From Beroe forskalii (Eukaryota; Ctenophora; Nuda; Beroida; Beroidae): a stretch of 64,000 nt of DNA. The first letter of the stretch is position 1. Every line of letters begins with the position of its first letter. Below are positions 60,492 to 64,000 of this stretch, in pieces. A program made the position numbers and the translations under genes. The stretch lies in NCBI GenBank assembly GCA_011033025.1, contig WFMF01000187.1:272447-336446 (forward strand), given 5' to 3'. The notes under the pieces are model-generated. The model was given only the letters and a program-made list of their open reading frames with translations. It did no database searches and was not told the origin of the DNA.

Positions 60492-62600
60492 CTAACCAGT
60501 ACAGAATGTGAAGAACCTCGCGTGCCAATACCTAAAAACAAATTGATCTAAAATTGTACTGTTATCTAAAATTGCATATTTTTGAAAAACTAAGCTATTC
60601 TTATTAAGGCAACGTTTAATAATGTCTACAAGATTGGAGTTACTATATCCTCTTTCAATCAGTTTTGGAAAACTTTTGAGATTGAAAAGGAAAGTTTCAA
60701 ATTCAGTACAAATGTTAGCATACCTAAGGATTTGACTGTAGAATACATTATGGCCTACTTCTAGAGGGATATTACTCTGTGGAAATGTTAAGGAAACTAC
60801 AGAGAAATTAAAGTCGTCGGTCTTGTTATATACAGACGCGATCACTTTGCCTGGTTGGATAGAAATGTTGAGGTCCAGGTAATTCACGTTCTTGTTGTCA
60901 TTACCTGACCTCTCCATTTCAAGAGAAGGATGATAGATTTGTTTGATGAGAGATTCAAAGTTGAGATAATTAGTGGTAATAAGATCATCGACGATGCCGT
61001 CGTGTTTTAGAAAAAGAATCTTAGCTAGGGAGAACTTTTTAGATTTTAAAAAGATTAATCATGAAGTTAAACTCGTTTAGCGAGAGTGAGATCCATGATG
61101 GGGGAACTGGAATTTCCACCCATGGGGATTCCTAAGACTTGGATAAAAACTTTACCAAGGAAAACTATATATGTGTGATAGATGATAAAGTGTACAGCTT
61201 CTTTGAGCTGATCTCTATCAAAACTATGGTAGTGCGTCATAGATCTTCTTTGCGAAGAAACACTTATTTGTATCGTTTACAAATATTGATATACTTGTTT
61301 CTTTCCGAAAAGATAAGATCTATAACTTCCAATCATATCATCAACTTCTTTAAGGTCTAAATTGGTATATAAAGTAGTAAAGTCATATATTTTGGAGATT
61401 AAATACTTCACTGCCCTGCAGTGACTCAAGAAACTGTGCAGAAGAATCTATGCTCCAGAACACATTGACACCACTGTTATTGTATATTGTCTGACAATAC
61501 TTCTTGAAGTATTCTCGTAGGAGTTTAAGACTACAATTAACAAGGATGTTCAGTTGTTTAGTAGCACAGCTTCTCGCCCCAGCTATGGCCGTGCTTTGTA
61601 TGGGTTCTTGTGGAGTTTAGGATTCCAGAACAGCTGTGGTAGACACATGTTTTGGGTCGTCGATGGTGATGGAGTACTTGTCTCGTAGTGTCGAGGCGAT
61701 TTGTTCTGACATAGAAGTCAGGGTCGTTTGGGAGAGGAGAGTAGGTTTTGTTGCACATTCTAGTGTATCAGTGTCCAAAACCAAGCTCTTTGAGAAGAAG
61801 GTAACATAGAACTTTACAGATAAAAAGCAAGTTGTTAGATGCTTTATCAATAGTAGATGATATAAAACTTCTGAAGACGTTTAAGTTCTTCCTTGACACA
61901 CTCTCTCAAGGACATTGTCTTCAGTTTGTTCAAAAAGACATGTGGATGGTTGTCTTCATAAAAATCTTAGTCTATTATTAACGATATCCGACACTCTGTT
62001 ATACCAAGAATCAAAAGCAGCGTTCTTCAAGTGGTATTTCTTGCTTTTGCTCTTGATAAAAGCTTGTCAAATCATCGTCAATACTAACAATGTCTGATAC
62101 AGACTGATGACAAGGAATTCTAAATTTACTACTGAAAGATAAAATATTTCTAAATCTGGATCATTGGCAATACTCAAGTCACTAGTAACAATATGCCTAG
62201 TGGCTCATAATTATAAGATGATAAATTACAGTTACATTGAGAATTTAGAAATTGCTCGAACATCAGGAATGGTAAGATTTTAAGAAATTTTGCTGTAATT
62301 ACAAACGGATAAACTAAGAGGTTTTACTATATCGATAGTAAACGCCACAGAGGAGACTTCTCTTGTAGAGAAGGAAGGAGCTGGACGACAGATTTATCTG
62401 CGAAAATGGATTGAAATTTTAAATTATCCATAAATTTACTATTGAATGAAATAACTAGATGTTCACGTTCTTTATCTTCAGCCTCATTCACTTTGAATTT
62501 CGGTGAGAATGTCCTACAAATGAATTACAAATATTGTACAAAATTCCAGAATTAATACTAGCCAAATTAAATAAGTTGTCTAAATCTGTTAAGGAATATG
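60492..62600 (-). pseudogene. Broken retroelement reverse transcriptase (Penelope-like or LINE-like)
   Basis: Minus-strand frames give, in the right order, reverse-transcriptase landmarks: DKASNNLLFICK, then a segment beginning STKP-like, FTTLYTNLDL, QVLGIPMGGNSSSP, a YLDLNISIQPGKV block and YSQILRYANICTEFE. From memory this block order matches a reverse-transcriptase family abundant in corals, lancelets and molluscs. I place it with Penelope-like elements tentatively. The frame is interrupted several times, so it is a dead copy. No endonuclease domain is visible. The sequence to about 62670 may be its N-terminal part. Confidence 0.65.
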
Positions 62601-62999
62601 ATCTCAGAGTTTTAAATAAGGAATGATCAAAATTAGTAATAGACTCTTTGAAAAAGAACGAGATTATCTGCAACCTCTTCTTTACTCCCTACTCTTACAA
62701 GAGGCTCTCTTTACTGCCTCTGCCACGTTTATAACGCTTTATGAAACCATTAAAATAGTTGACAGTAATACCTTGGGTATACTGCCATATCCCTTTTTAT
62801 CATTAAGGCCTAAGGGATATGCGCTGTACCCAACCCGTCAATCCAGTAGTCCTCTAAACTACAGGTCATTCTTCAATGTCGCTGAAAGGTCCTATATTTA
62901 ATCACGATCTGAAGTTGCTCACAGAAGCAATGACCGAAGGTTAAAATGCTCATAGATAAATGTGGAGGCATTATTCTTCACATCTGATCTGTGACCATT

Positions 63000-64000
63000 C
63001 GTTATTGTCCCCCTTGGTTTTTTGATAAAAATTTTTTACTTTAATCAATTTTTCCCTCCTTTTTCGAATACCCCCTTACCGACCAAAGGTTAAAGGAGAG
63101 GACCGGGCACCCACGGGGGGGACATTTAAGGCGGAGGTAAACAAAAATCCCCCCAAAAACACACCCCGGGGGGAAGACCATTATAAAGGATACAATTCTT
63201 TTCAAAAGGAAAACGGGGGCTGCCAGGGTTTTTTTGAAAAAATAAAAAAATACATTGGGAAAAATCAAAAAACAACCAAAGGTGAGGCCCAAAAATGTAA
63301 TAATAAAATTTTCCTTCTTTTAAAATTTAAGTGTAGGTTTTTTGTATAAAACAAATTTTTTGAATTCAGAAACAACCCTCCTGGTGCCCGGGGGGTAAAA
63401 TTTTTAATTCCAGTTTTCCCTTTTTTCCATTTTTACCCCTTTTTAAATTGAATTTTTTTAAGTTTTCCCCGAAATTCATTAAAACACTTCCCCCAAATGA
63501 AACAAAATATGCCAAAAATTTTTTCCAAATCATTCATTTATTTTAATTTTATAAATTTAAAAGATTTAAAAAACCCCGAAAAAATTATTAAAATAAATTT
63601 AAATGATCAAAAATATTACATTTTTTAACAATCATTCATAGTTATAATGTAAAATATTTGTTTTCCGGAAGGCGCAGAACAAAAAAAAGTTGAAGAAAAG
63701 ATAATTAAATTTGGGTGCAAAAAATTTAAAAATTTTAAAATCCCAAAGTTTAAAATTAAAAAATTTTTTTGCCCCCCAAATTTTGGGGAAAATTTTTTTT
63801 TGAAGCAAATTTTCTTTTTAAAAATTCCCCAAAAAAAAAACCCCCCCAGGTTAAATTTTTAAATTTTTCCCCCCCCCCCCCAAAAAAAAAAAAAAAAACC
63901 CCCTTTGAATTTGGGAAAAAAAAAAAATTTAAAAAAAATTTGACAATATCGCATCCAAAAAATTTCTGGGGAAAAAAAAAAAAAATTTTTTAAAAAATTT
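63000..64000. other. Low-complexity, probably erroneous consensus
   Basis: Homopolymer runs of A, C, T and G inflate progressively towards the window end (for example a C run followed by an A run near 63869-63898). The neighbouring sequence lacks this character, and all frames here are lysine/proline/phenylalanine artefacts. It looks like unpolished or low-coverage long-read assembly. Confidence 0.7.

Noticed and set aside
62623-62901. Frame starting MIKISNRLFEKERDYLQPLL that faintly recalls plastid maturase K
   Set aside because: Similarity is limited to a few residues, it is antisense to the probable retroelement, and it does not continue into maturase motifs.
63041-63993. Open frames in the last kilobase
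   Set aside because: Encoded by homopolymer runs, probably assembly errors.

Overview
The window is nuclear DNA of an animal. It has intron-rich genes with GT-AG introns from about 50 bp to 12 kb, a single-exon rhodopsin-like GPCR, a type II membrane glycosyl-hydrolase-31-like gene, long AT-rich intergenic DNA, and many small inverted-repeat elements and minisatellites. Nothing fixes the species. The gene style and the retroelement reverse transcriptase recall marine invertebrates (cnidarian, sponge, lancelet or mollusc type), but that is inference.

Layout. 1-2.6 kb: decayed transposon DNA and a nested cluster of very short GC-rich elements. 2.7-6.5 kb: a 52-bp minisatellite. 8.4-11.8 kb (+): a five-exon non-canonical poly(A)/uridylyl transferase-like gene. 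16.8-17.9 kb (-): an intronless GPCR. 17.9-24.9 kb: no firm gene; a 533-bp hairpin element and a 0.5-kb direct repeat. 24.9-46.3 kb (+): an 18-exon GH31-fold gene whose exon phases all close to 1019 codons and whose catalytic residues are replaced, so it is probably a pseudoenzyme. Its 12.3-kb intron 16 holds the last exons of an antisense single-pass membrane-protein gene and several palindromes. 47.4-47.6 kb (-): a small secreted cysteine-containing peptide gene with a TATA-like box. 49-54 kb: inverted-repeat elements, telomere-like repeats and a segmental duplication in which one copy carries, and the other lacks, a short GC-rich element. 54.6-58.6 kb: a 22-bp minisatellite with higher-order structure. 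60.5-62.6 kb (-): a broken reverse transcriptase of a Penelope-like or LINE-like retroelement. 63.0-64.0 kb: homopolymer-laden sequence that looks like assembly error.

There is no operon-like logic. The genes are independent; the one clear structural relation is the antisense gene lying inside the GH31 intron. The observations most worth following are the GH31 pseudoenzyme and the family of 63-94 bp elements that make 8-9 bp target duplications and insert into one another.
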